A stretch of DNA of 41,440 bases from Rubrobacter sp. (GTDB taxonomy: Bacteria; Actinomycetota; Rubrobacteria; Rubrobacterales; Rubrobacteraceae), in NCBI GenBank assembly GCA_013695475.1, contig JACDAJ010000315.1, positions 1-41,440 on the forward strand, in the 5' to 3' direction. Shown piece after piece: positions 31,622 through 40,010 of this stretch. Position 1 is the first letter of the stretch; every line of letters starts with the position of its first letter. The position numbers and the translations under genes are program-made. The notes beneath the pieces were generated by a model. The model was given only the letters and a program-made list of their open reading frames with translations, was not told the DNA's origin and searched no databases.

Positions 31622-33908
31622 TCAGTCCCAGAAAAAGACGCTAAGTATGTTCGAGAAATCGTCGGTCCACACTATGGGTTCCTCCTCGTCGAGCGGCCCC
31701 CACCGACCGTCGCCTTCGAGGGGGGCGAGGTTCGCTTCGTCGCGGGTGAGGACGACCCAGTGCGAAGCGTCGGTTCCGGCGGCGAAGTCGTCGGAGTTGT
31801 CGTACTGCGAGAGGCCGGAGAGGCCGAGTTCCCCGGCGAGGCCCGCTATGATGGGTTCGAGGCCGAAGTGGCGGTTCGTTATGTGGAAGGCGATGACGCC
31901 GTCCTCTGAGAGCTTCTCCATGTACGAGGCCGCCGCCTCCCGCGTCATGAGATGCATCGGTATCGCGTCGGAGGAGAAGGCGTCGAGGATGATGAGGTCG
32001 TATCCTCCGTCCGGGGCGTTTTGTATCTCCAGCCGACCGTCGCCCGTCTCGACCTCCACGTTCGCCCGCGAGTTCGCGAGGTACGTGAAGAGTTCGGTGT
32101 CCTCGGCGATCTCCACGACCTCCGGGTCTATTTCATAGAAAGTGAAATTTTGCCCCTCCTCGCCATACGCCGCGAGCGTACCCGCCCCGAGGCCGACGAC
32201 CGCTACGTTGCCGAAGCTCCGGCTGCCGCCGTATCCCTCGAAGACCTGTCCGATGGGGGATCCCCGATGGAAGTATGTGAGCGGCTCCATCGTCGTCGCG
32301 GGGTCGGTGTTTTGCGAGCCGTGGCGGGTCGTGCCGTGGACGAGGACGTTCCGGTCGTATTCCTCGGTGTACACCTCATACACCCCGAAGAAGGTTCGCT
32401 CGCCGTACAGCGAGCCTCCGGTGTTCACGAACGCGAAGCCCATCATCACCGCGACCGAGAGCGCGAGCATCGCCGGGCGCGAGGAGAGGAGGTACGCGAC
32501 GGCGAGCGAGGCTCCGAGGACGGCGAGGGATGCGACCGTCCACCCCGACCATAATTGCGACGGGAGGATGTACGCGACGAGGCCGAAGAGCGCGACCGCG
32601 AGGACGACATCCTCCGCCCATCGGAGCTTTCCGGGGAGGTGCGGCCTCCGGATGGCGGGCATCACGAGGAGGAGGAGCGCGACGACTATCGGGTATTCGA
32701 GGAGCGAATTGAATATTTGCGGAGCCACGAGCGCGTTGAAAATGCCGCCGAGACCCCCCCGACGGAGACGAGGAGGAAGAACTCGGTGAGCCGGCTCGGC
32801 GGGGGCCGCTCCGAGGCGAGCCGCCCGTGCGCCACCATCGCCGCCGAGAAGAGCGTCGCGAGATGGAGGACGAAAACCACCCACAAAGGCATGTATATGA
32901 CATCGAAGAAAAGAACCGCGAGCCCCACCGAGAGAGCCGGGAGCATCCATCTCGCCGCCCGGACGGCGGTACTCGAAAGGAGGATGCGCCTCGAAAACAC
33001 GAAGATGAACGAAAGAAGATAAAGCGCGAGTGGGATCACCCACAAAAGCGGAACCGGAGCCACGTCCGTGGTCAAAAACGTCGTCACCCCGAGCATGAGG
33101 CTCGACGGTATGAACGCGAGGAACACCCACCATAGCTGCGTCCCCCACGAAAGCGGGACGAACGGTTCGGAGGCGGGAGATTCCGAGGCGGATGAGGCGG
33201 ATGAGGCGGATGAGTCGTGCGTTTCCTCCGCGTTCTCCGGCTCGGTGGCGAGGGCGCGTCGGCGGAGGACGATCATGCACGATGCGACGAGGAGGGCGAA
33301 GACGACGTATCCGCCGGACCACAGCCACGTTTGGGCGGGTATGGAGAGGTTCGGCTCGATGACGAGCGGGTATCCGACGAGGGCGAGGAGGCTCCCGACG
33401 TTGCTCGCCGCATACAAAAAGTACGGGTCATGCGCGTTGGGATGCCCGGTCGCCGAGAACCATTTTGAAGGAGGGGACTCGCCGTCGTCACCACGAAGAA
33501 AGGCCCTCCGACGGCGACGGCGAGAAGGGCGAGAACCCACAGCGCGGGCGGGGCGTTCACGTTCTCGGCCCATGCGGGGAGGGCGAGCGGGAGGGCGATG
33601 ACGGGGAGGATGAGGACGACGAGGTGGATTCTCGGCTGGCGGCGAAGTCCGAATGCCCGGATGGAGAAGTGGGCGTATGCGTATCCGGCGAGGAGAGCCG
33701 CCTGGAAAAACACCATCGAAGTGTTCCACACGGCGGGCGAGCCGCCGAGAATCGGGAGGATCATCTTCGCCACCATCGGCTGGACGAGGAAGACGAGGCC
33801 CGCCCCGAGGCAAATAGCCGCCCCGAAAATAAAAAGCATCACCCGGTCGGTGACGCCGCCGCCTTTCTCGCCGACCTTATCCGCTTTCCGCCCTTTGATG
33901 ACGCTCAA
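31622..33908 (-). pseudogene. Fused membrane / spermidine-synthase-like protein, interrupted by two frameshifts
   Basis: Three consecutive frames join into one recognisable product: an N-terminal transporter-like membrane region (VMLFIFGAAICLGAGLVFLV ...), a second membrane block (PYFLYAASNVGSLLALVGYP ...), and a C-terminal Rossmann methyltransferase/aminopropyltransferase domain (VAVVGLGAGTLAAYG, FYEIDPEVVEIA, LIILDAFSSDAIPMHLMT). TTG 33908 with GGAGG 5 bases upstream is the probable start. The first break is in an A-run (plus-strand TTTT at 33463-33466; five would restore SPLLQKWFSATGHP). The second is in a G-run (plus-strand C7 at 32754-32760; eight would restore VGGGLGGIFNALVAP). Both are single-base homopolymer losses, so sequencing error is as likely as decay. 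Family members are not proven spermidine synthases. Confidence 0.85.
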
Positions 33909-34048
33909 AACACCCTCCGAAAAACCCTCCGCGAAGACACATGACAAACATGCACACACTTTACTTCACTTTACTTCGCGGAAGGCGCGAAGGTAAAGGC
34001 GAAAAACTAAGAGTTCCTGAAGATGCGTGGGGTGGCGGGCTTTCCGTG

Positions 34049-34135
34049 TGTCGGAGGGGGGACTCGAACCCCCACGTCCTTTAAAGGGACACTAGGCCCT
34101 CAACCTAGCGCGTCTACCAATTCCGCCACTCCGAC
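34049..34135 (-). tRNA. tRNA-Leu (anticodon GAG)
   Basis: 87 bases on the minus strand. Acceptor GTCGGAG pairs with CTCCGAC, the D-arm carries the class II AATTGGTAGACGC, the anticodon loop TTGAGGG reads GAG, a long variable arm follows (TGTCCCTTTAAAGGACG), and the T-arm is GGGGGTTCGAGTCCCCC. The CCA end is not encoded. Confidence 0.97.
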
Positions 34136-34181
34136 GTGGTTCGCAGCCCGGAGAGTATACGAGAGAACCCGTGTTTGGTCA

Positions 34182-34272
34182 AAGCTCGGGTCGCTTCGCT
34201 CCGGTTATTGGTTTTTGTATTTGCCAATAACCAATAACCGGGAGCGACCGAAGGGAGCGACCAACCCGAGCT
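34182..34272. repeat. Dispersed palindromic repeat, copy 4 (between tRNA-Leu and the penicillin acylase)
   Basis: Shorter copy: AGCTCGGGTCGCTTCGCTCC, core GGTTATTGG, TTTTTGTATTTGCCAATAAC and CCAATAACC, closing with GGGAGCGA, GGGAGCGACC and CCCGAGCT, so the ends are themselves inverted (AGCTCGGG / CCCGAGCT). Confidence 0.85.
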
Positions 34273-34280
34273 TTCTTCCG

Positions 34281-34286
34281 TACAAT
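34281..34286 (+). promoter_or_regulatory. -10 element of the penicillin acylase gene
   Basis: TACAAT 21 bases before the ATG, leaving room for a short leader with GGGAG. It sits immediately after repeat copy 4. Confidence 0.45.
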
Positions 34287-34307
34287 GAGCGTTTCGGGAG
34301 AGACGCG

Positions 34308-36983
34308 ATGAGGAGGTTTTTGCGGATACTCAAATGGGCGGCGCTCGTCGTCGGGGCTTTGTTTTTGCTTCTCGGACTCGCCGCGTGCGGCGGGTATTTT
34401 TACGTGAAGGACTCGACCACCCCGACCCTCGACGGCTCCCTCGAACTCGACGGCCTCGAAAACTCCGCCACCGTCGAGAGGGAGCCTTCGGGGGTCGTCC
34501 ACATCCGGGCGGAGAACGAAGGCGACATGTTCTTCGCGCTCGGGGCGGCTCACGCGCAAGACAGACTGTGGCAAATGGAGTTCCAAAGGAGAGGCGGTGC
34601 CGGGAGGCTTTCGGAGGTTCTCGGGGAGGCGACCGTCGGGGAGGACGAGTTCCTCCGCTCGGAGGGGTTTTACCGGGCCGCCGAATCGTCGTATGAAAGC
34701 CTTTCGGACGAGAGCCGCGCCACCATAGATTCGTATGTCGAGGGGATAAACTCGTATCTCGCCACCGGCCCCGAACTCCCCGTCGAGTTCATGCTCCTCG
34801 GGTACGAGCCGGAGGAATGGCGTCCGGCGGACGTCGTCGTGTGGGCGAAGATGATGAGCCTCGATCTCTCCGCGAACTACGAATCCGAACTCACGAGACA
34901 TGCTCTCCGCGCCGAAGGCGTGACCCCCGAAAGAATACGCGAACTCATCCCGCCATACCCCGAAGACGCACCCACCATGATCTCCACCGAAGACCTCGAA
35001 GAAGAAGAGGCCGAAAGAGAGATCGAGCCTTCGAGCGAGGTATCGAACGAAGTGCCGGGCGAGGCTTCGGGCGACGTGTCGGGCGAGATGTCGAGTGGGA
35101 TGCCGAGCGAGTCGGAGAGCGAGATGTCGGACGAAGTGTCGGATGAAAAGTCGAGTGGGATGCCGGGTGAGGCATCGAGTGCGATGTCCGACGAAGTGTC
35201 GAGTGAGGCGGCGGATGAGATGCCGAGAGAGATGGCGAGCGAGGTGTCGGGCGAAGCGTCGGGTGAGCGGTCGGCGGATGAGAGGCCGAGTGGTGTGTCG
35301 GGCGAGTCGGAGAGCGAGATGTCGGATGAGCCATTGGGCGAAGTGTCGGACGAGACGGCGGAACAGGCGCGGGCTTTGATCGAAGCGCGAGAGTCCCTCC
35401 CAGAATCACTCGAAGCCTCGAATAATTGGGTCGTCTCCGGCGAGAAGACGGCGAGCGGCGAGCCGCTTCTCGCTAACGACCCGCACCTCGGTTTTCAGGT
35501 TCCGTCGCTGTGGCATCTCGCGCATCTCGAAGCTCCCGGTTTCGAGGCGGTCGGGGCGACGCTTCCGGGGCTTCCGGCGGTCGTCATCGGCAAAAACGAA
35601 GACATCTCGTGGGGAGTCACGAACGTCGGGGCGGACGTTCAGGATTTGTACGTCATGGACAAGTCGGACGGCGGATACATCCACGACGGCGAGACGAAGG
35701 AATACGAGACTCGGACGGAGACCATCGAAGTCGCGGACGGCGAGCCTGCGGACATCGAAGTCCGGGAGACGGTGCATGGCCCCATAATCTCCGACGTCGT
35801 GGATGCCGCCGGGGAAAACCCGCTCGCCCTCCGGTGGACGACTCTCGACGACGGCGACACGACGATGGACGCTTTCCTCGGCATGAACCGCGCCGGAAAC
35901 TGGGACGAATTCAACGAGGCGCTCCGCTCATACGTCGCCCCGAGCCAGAATTTCGTGTACTCGGATGTGGACGGGAACATCGGGTACGTCGCGCCGGGGA
36001 GCTTCCCCATCCGAGCCGATGGACACACCGGACTCGCACCCGCATCCGGCGACGGCGAGAGCGATTGGGAGGGCTTCATACCCTTCGACGAATGGCCGCG
36101 AGCATTCAATCCCGACGAGGGTTTCATCGCGACGGCGAACAATAAAGCGACGCCCGAAGGGTATCCGTATGACATCGCGTTCGAGTGGGCGGAGCCGTAT
36201 CGGGCGGCACGGATCCGGGCCATGATCGAGGCGAAAGACGACCATACCGTCGAGGACATGACGGAGATTCAAAACGACTATAAATCGCTCCTTTTCGAGG
36301 ATTTCCGAAGCGTCATCGAGGATATGGAGCCGGAGTCGGAGAATGCCTCGGAATGGCGCGAGCGACTCGTCGAATGGGACGGCGTCGCGTCTCCGGAGTC
36401 TCGGGAGGCGGCTGTTTTCGCGGCGTGGTATGCGGAGCTTTCGCGGCTTCCGGAGGCGGAGGTCGGGGAGGAATTCTGGGACGAGCCGAGGTATCTCCTC
36501 GAAGCCCTCGAAAACGGCGACCCGAACTGCGAACCTTCGACGGCGGAAGGGTGCATGGAGTTCGCCTCGGAGGCGATGGAGCGGGCTTTGGAAATGTTCG
36601 AGGGCGAGCCTCCGGAGTGGAGCGAGGAGCATCGGGCGACGTTCGAGCATCCCGTCCTCGGTAGTACGCCGCTCGCCCGATTGTCGAACCGGGAGGTTCC
36701 GTTCGGGGGCGACGCTTCGACGGTGAACGTCGGATCGTATGATTTCTCGGATTTCTCGATGTCCGGCGGGCCGAGTTATCGGCATGTCGTGGACATGTCG
36801 GAGGGTGGGGAGTCGGTGTTCATACATCCGATGGGGCAGTCGGGGAACGTGCTTTCCGGCGGCTTCGACGACCTCCTCGACATGTGGGTGGAGGGGGGGT
36901 ATTTGCCGATGCGGACTTCGGATTACGAGGTCGAGGGGAGTCTCACCCTCGATCCACCCGCTCCGGGGGATTCGGGCGGATAG
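34308..36983 (+). CDS. Penicillin-acylase-family (peptidase S45) lipoprotein with a low-complexity insert
   Basis: 891 residues. The N-terminus (RRFLRILKWAALVVGALFLL) ends in the lipobox LAAC with Cys27, so it should be membrane-anchored. The alpha-chain part has GVVHIRAENEGDMFFALGAA and HAQDRLWQMEFQRRGGAGRL. The Ntn nucleophile is Ser371 in ASNNWVVSGEKTASG, followed by LLANDPHLGFQVPSLWHLAH and later NNKATPEGYPYDIAF. The family cleaves itself before the Ser and hydrolyses amides (beta-lactams, acyl-homoserine lactones or others). Between about residues 240 and 351, just before the nucleophile, lies a Ser/Glu/Met low-complexity insert (SGEMSSGMPSESESEMSDEV ...), longer than the usual spacer peptide. 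GGGAG and ATG 34308; the open frame further upstream merely translates the tRNA. Confidence 0.92.
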   Translation: MRRFLRILKWAALVVGALFLLLGLAACGGYFYVKDSTTPTLDGSLELDGLENSATVEREPSGVVHIRAENEGDMFFALGAAHAQDRLWQMEFQRRGGAGRLSEVLGEATVGEDEFLRSEGFYRAAESSYESLSDESRATIDSYVEGINSYLATGPELPVEFMLLGYEPEEWRPADVVVWAKMMSLDLSANYESELTRHALRAEGVTPERIRELIPPYPEDAPTMISTEDLEEEEAEREIEPSSEVSNEVPGEASGDVSGEMSSGMPSESESEMSDEVSDEKSSGMPGEASSAMSDEVSSEAADEMPREMASEVSGEASGERSADERPSGVSGESESEMSDEPLGEVSDETAEQARALIEARESLPESLEASNNWVVSGEKTASGEPLLANDPHLGFQVPSLWHLAHLEAPGFEAVGATLPGLPAVVIGKNEDISWGVTNVGADVQDLYVMDKSDGGYIHDGETKEYETRTETIEVADGEPADIEVRETVHGPIISDVVDAAGENPLALRWTTLDDGDTTMDAFLGMNRAGNWDEFNEALRSYVAPSQNFVYSDVDGNIGYVAPGSFPIRADGHTGLAPASGDGESDWEGFIPFDEWPRAFNPDEGFIATANNKATPEGYPYDIAFEWAEPYRAARIRAMIEAKDDHTVEDMTEIQNDYKSLLFEDFRSVIEDMEPESENASEWRERLVEWDGVASPESREAAVFAAWYAELSRLPEAEVGEEFWDEPRYLLEALENGDPNCEPSTAEGCMEFASEAMERALEMFEGEPPEWSEEHRATFEHPVLGSTPLARLSNREVPFGGDASTVNVGSYDFSDFSMSGGPSYRHVVDMSEGGESVFIHPMGQSGNVLSGGFDDLLDMWVEGGYLPMRTSDYEVEGSLTLDPPAPGDSGG
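35027..35360 (+). repeat. Degenerate short-repeat tract within the penicillin acylase gene
   Basis: Roughly 330 bases of imperfect units of the type GAGATGTCG, GAAGTGTCG, GAGGCGTCG, encoding MS-E, VS-E and AS-E combinations. The composition is unlike the rest of the gene. Confidence 0.8.
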
Positions 36984-37200
36984 ACCGGAGGAGGGCTTCG
37001 TAGCCGGAGTCCGTGGGATGGAAAGTCGCCGGGCAAGTTTATGTACTCGTCGCCCTCGTTCCCCGGAACGCCTCGTACCCGTCGGCGATGGACGCGCCGT
37101 TTCGCTCGGCGACGCTCGTCGCGTATATCGGTGAAGCTGCCGGGGATGGGGTTTGCACCCGAGAAGAAGGCGATTCTCGAAATCTGATAAGGTGCCTCGG
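36984..37200. other. Intergenic region, no gene seen
   Basis: 217 bases with no supported gene or strong hairpin. GATAAG/TAAGGT just before 37201 may be the -10 of the next gene. Confidence 0.35.
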
Positions 37201-38076
37201 GTGAAGTGGAAGTGGAAACTCGTCTTCGCCGGGGTGGCTGGAATCTTCGTCGCCGCTCTTTTGCGAGGCGAGCGAAAAACCCGAGACCCTCGCTGGCCGA
37301 CGAACCTCGCGCATCGGGGAGCCTCGGTTCGCGCTCCGGAGAACACGATGGAGGCGTTCCGGATCGGCCTCGACGAAGGTGGGGCGGGCGGCCTCGAAAT
37401 GGACGCGCATCTCACCCGCGACGGGGAAGTCGTCATCATCCACGACGACGACGTGGATCGCATGACCGACGGAACGGGATTCGCGCGCGACATGACCCTC
37501 GAAGAGATTCGCCGCCTCGACGCCGGATACCGCTTCTCGCCGGACGGAGCGAGTTTCCCGTACCGGGGGAGGGGGCTTCGCATCCCGACGCTCCGCGAAG
37601 TTTATGAGAGCTTTCCGGAGGCGGCGGTGAACGTCGAACTCAAAGAGGATCAAAGCGGCATACAAGAAAGTGTCCTCGACCTCATCGAGGAGTTCGACGC
37701 GGAGAGAAGGACGCTCGTCGCGTCGTTCGGATATTCTATAATGCGCCATTTTCGGAGGGTGTCCGGGGGGCGAGTTTCCACATCGGCTTCGCGGTTCGAG
37801 ATATCCGTTTTCTATTTCGCGAGCAAAGTTTTTCTGGAGAAGTTCGTTCCCGTGAACTACGACGCTTTGCAAGTTCCCACACGGCATCGCGGGCTTGAAA
37901 TCGTAACGCCGCGCTTCATAAAGGCGGCTCATTCGCGTGGGGTTCGGGTGGACGTGTGGACGGTCAACGACGGGAAAGAGATGGGCCGCCTCCTCGATCT
38001 CGGCGCCGACGTGATCATGACCGACGAGCCGGAGAAATTGTCGAAAACCCTCGCGGAGCGAAAACCCGAAGCCTGA
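37201..38076 (+). CDS. Glycerophosphodiester phosphodiesterase
   Basis: 291 residues. An N-terminal membrane anchor (KLVFAGVAGIFVAALL) is followed by the GDPD motifs NLAHRGASVRAPENTMEAFR, GLEMDAHLTRDGEVVIIHDD and VNVELKED, with the C-terminal VDVWTVNDGKEM and DVIMTDEPEKL. It hydrolyses glycerophosphodiesters to glycerol-3-phosphate and an alcohol, probably at the membrane. GTG 37201 is taken as start: TAAGGT ends 7 bases upstream and no ribosome site is present, so the transcript is probably leaderless. Confidence 0.9.
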   Translation: MKWKWKLVFAGVAGIFVAALLRGERKTRDPRWPTNLAHRGASVRAPENTMEAFRIGLDEGGAGGLEMDAHLTRDGEVVIIHDDDVDRMTDGTGFARDMTLEEIRRLDAGYRFSPDGASFPYRGRGLRIPTLREVYESFPEAAVNVELKEDQSGIQESVLDLIEEFDAERRTLVASFGYSIMRHFRRVSGGRVSTSASRFEISVFYFASKVFLEKFVPVNYDALQVPTRHRGLEIVTPRFIKAAHSRGVRVDVWTVNDGKEMGRLLDLGADVIMTDEPEKLSKTLAERKPEA

Positions 38077-38081
38077 AACTT

Positions 38082-38426
38082 TCAATAAAACGCTATGGCG
38101 ATGGCGCAGAAAGCTCCGAAGAGGGTGTATGCGACGCCGAGCGGGAGATAGTATTTCGGGTTGTGGACGGGGGTGAAGAAGTATTTGGCGGCGGGGAAGA
38201 GGCCGACGAATTTCTCGATGAGGCAGGAGTATTCGCGGCGGAAGTACGTGAGGTGAATACCCCCGGCCATCGTGACGCACGCGAAGGGGAGCGCCCAAAG
38301 TTTCGACGGATAAAGTCCGATGGCTATGGGGGTGAGGACGATGAGGATCGCCCAGAAAGCCTGGATGGAGATGAAGGACATCCAGGCCGCCCTCCACCGA
38401 TGTTCGCGTTTGCGACGGCGTGCCAT
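38082..38426 (-). CDS. Small membrane protein of unknown function
   Basis: 114 residues with a basic N-terminus (ARRRKREHRWRAAW) and three hydrophobic segments (ISIQAFWAILIVLTPIAIGL; LWALPFACVTMAGGIHLTYF; YYLPLGVAYTLFGAFCAIAI). Consensus TATAAT (38440-38435) is 8 bases before the ATG, so the mRNA appears leaderless. Divergent from ahcY. No family recognised. Confidence 0.65.
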   Translation of the reverse strand: MARRRKREHRWRAAWMSFISIQAFWAILIVLTPIAIGLYPSKLWALPFACVTMAGGIHLTYFRREYSCLIEKFVGLFPAAKYFFTPVHNPKYYLPLGVAYTLFGAFCAIAIAFY

Positions 38427-38434
38427 AGTGCGGA

Positions 38435-38440
38435 ATTATA
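38435..38440 (-). promoter_or_regulatory. -10 element of the small membrane protein gene (leaderless)
   Basis: Perfect TATAAT on the minus strand, 8 bases from the ATG at 38426. Confidence 0.6.
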
Positions 38441-38495
38441 GCGATGGTGTCATGAGTGTATGTGCGACCATCCGGCCATCGCCCGCTTATTTTTG

Positions 38496-38501
38496 TACAC
38501 T
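38496..38501 (+). promoter_or_regulatory. -10 element of ahcY and structured leader
   Basis: TACACT, giving a leader of roughly 60 bases. The leader can fold a small bulged hairpin (GAC..CCCG / CGGG.GTC, 38530-38549) close to the AGGAG ribosome site. I do not see a SAH or SAM riboswitch consensus. Confidence 0.4.
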
Positions 38502-38566
38502 ACCCGGGCGCACGAGCATGTGAATTGGAGACGGCCCGCGTGCGGGGTCAACGAGTCAGGAGAAAG

Positions 38567-39820
38567 ATGATCAAGGAGTCCATCGTAAAGGATCCATCGC
38601 TCGCCCCCGAGGGCCAGCAAAAGATCGAGTGGGCCGCGCAGCATTCGCCCGTCCTCAATAAAATCGCCCGAAATCAACTCGCCGACGGCTCCCTTACCGG
38701 CCGCAAAGTCGCGGTGACGGTGCATCTCGAAGCGAAGACGGCGTACCTCGCGGTTCTTCTCCATGAGGCCGGAGCGGAGGTTACGGTCACGGGGTCGAAC
38801 CCGCTTTCGACGCAGGATTCTGTTTGCGCGGCGCTCGCGGAGCGGGGCATCCGGGTTTATGCGACGCACGACCCCTCCGACGAGGATTTCGAGCGGTACA
38901 TCCACCTCGCGCTCGAGACCGAGCCGGATCTCCTCCTCGACGACGGCGCGGAACTCACCGGACGCCTCGCCCAATCCCACCCCGAACTCATTGACAAAGT
39001 CGTCGGCGCCACCGAGACGACGACGACGGGAATCCTGAAACTCCGGGCGATGAGCGACGAAGGCGTGCTTCCTTTCCCCGTCCTCGGCATAAACGAGGCT
39101 CGCATGAAGCACCTCTTCGATAACCGGTACGGCACCGGGCATTCGTCCATCGTGAGCCTCCTTGCGAACACGAACCTCTTCCTTTCGGGACAAAGGGTCG
39201 TGGTCATGGGCTTCGGGTGGGTGTCTCGCGGCCTCGCCAAATACGCCGCCGGGTTCGGCGCCCGCGTCATCGTGTGCGAACCCGACCCCGTGAAGCTCCT
39301 CGAAGCGCACTCCGAGGGATATGAAGTCATGAACTCCATCGAAGCCGCCGAGGCTGGGGATTTCTTCCTGACCGGAACCGGGAACATGAAGGTTCTCCGC
39401 CGCGAGCATTTCGAGCGGATGAAGGACGGCGCGGTTCTCGCCAACGCCGGACATTACGACCACGAGTTCGACCTCGCGACGCTCAAAGAAATGTCCGTCT
39501 CCGAGCGCGAGGCGCGGAAGCACATCACCGAGTATGAGATGCCGAACGGGCGGCGTATCCACGTCATCGCCCGCGGACGGCTCCTCAATTCCGGGGCGGG
39601 GGATGGGCATCCGGTCGAGATCATGGATCTCACTTTCGCCCTTCATGCTCTCGGAATACACTATCTCGCGTCGAGAGCGTCGGACTTCGAGCCGGGCATA
39701 CAGGCTTTGCCGGAGGATCTCGATCAGGAAGTCGCCCGCATAAAGCTCCGCACGATGGGTGTCGAGCCGGAGGAACTCACCGACGAGCAAATGGCGTACC
39801 AGACGAGCTGGCGTTCGTAG
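38567..39820 (+). CDS. ahcY: Adenosylhomocysteinase
   Basis: 417 residues, the shorter form found in thermophiles and archaea that lacks the ~40-residue insert of the longer type. VTVHLEAKTAYLAVLLHEAG, LLLDDGAELTG, TETTTTGILKLRAM and the NAD-binding region VVVMGFGWVSRGLAKYAAGF are present, then TGTGNMKVLRREHFERMKDG and AVLANAGHYDHEFDL. It hydrolyses SAH to adenosine and homocysteine in the methyl cycle. Start at ATG 38567 with AGGAG upstream; the frame is open further 5' but those residues are not conserved. Followed by a terminator. Confidence 0.96.
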   Translation: MIKESIVKDPSLAPEGQQKIEWAAQHSPVLNKIARNQLADGSLTGRKVAVTVHLEAKTAYLAVLLHEAGAEVTVTGSNPLSTQDSVCAALAERGIRVYATHDPSDEDFERYIHLALETEPDLLLDDGAELTGRLAQSHPELIDKVVGATETTTTGILKLRAMSDEGVLPFPVLGINEARMKHLFDNRYGTGHSSIVSLLANTNLFLSGQRVVVMGFGWVSRGLAKYAAGFGARVIVCEPDPVKLLEAHSEGYEVMNSIEAAEAGDFFLTGTGNMKVLRREHFERMKDGAVLANAGHYDHEFDLATLKEMSVSEREARKHITEYEMPNGRRIHVIARGRLLNSGAGDGHPVEIMDLTFALHALGIHYLASRASDFEPGIQALPEDLDQEVARIKLRTMGVEPEELTDEQMAYQTSWRS

Positions 39821-39845
39821 TTTCATAGCTTGTAAGCTTTTATTT

Positions 39846-39887
39846 CGCGGCCCGGACGAAAGTGTCCGGGTCGCGTGTTCGATTTTT
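39846..39887 (+). terminator. Terminator after ahcY
   Basis: CGCGGCCCGGAC / GTCCGGGTCGCG stem (39846-39875, one G-T) with a GAAAGT loop and ATTTTT further downstream. Confidence 0.75.
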
Positions 39888-40010
39888 GGGGGAGGTTCGA
39901 GAGGCCATCATGAATTGCCGGAGAAGATCGGCGCCGAGTTTCATTGACCGCTCCTCCGCTCGTCGGGCGGCGACGGACACCGAGCTTCGTGGCCGGAGGG
40001 GGATTTCATA

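Noticed and set aside
34023-34307. N-terminal extension of the penicillin acylase reading frame
   Set aside because: It reads through tRNA-Leu on the opposite strand and a dispersed repeat; ATG 34308 has a ribosome site and a lipoprotein signal.
38502-38566. SAH or SAM riboswitch before ahcY
   Set aside because: The leader is only ~60 bases and shows one small hairpin without the conserved riboswitch core.
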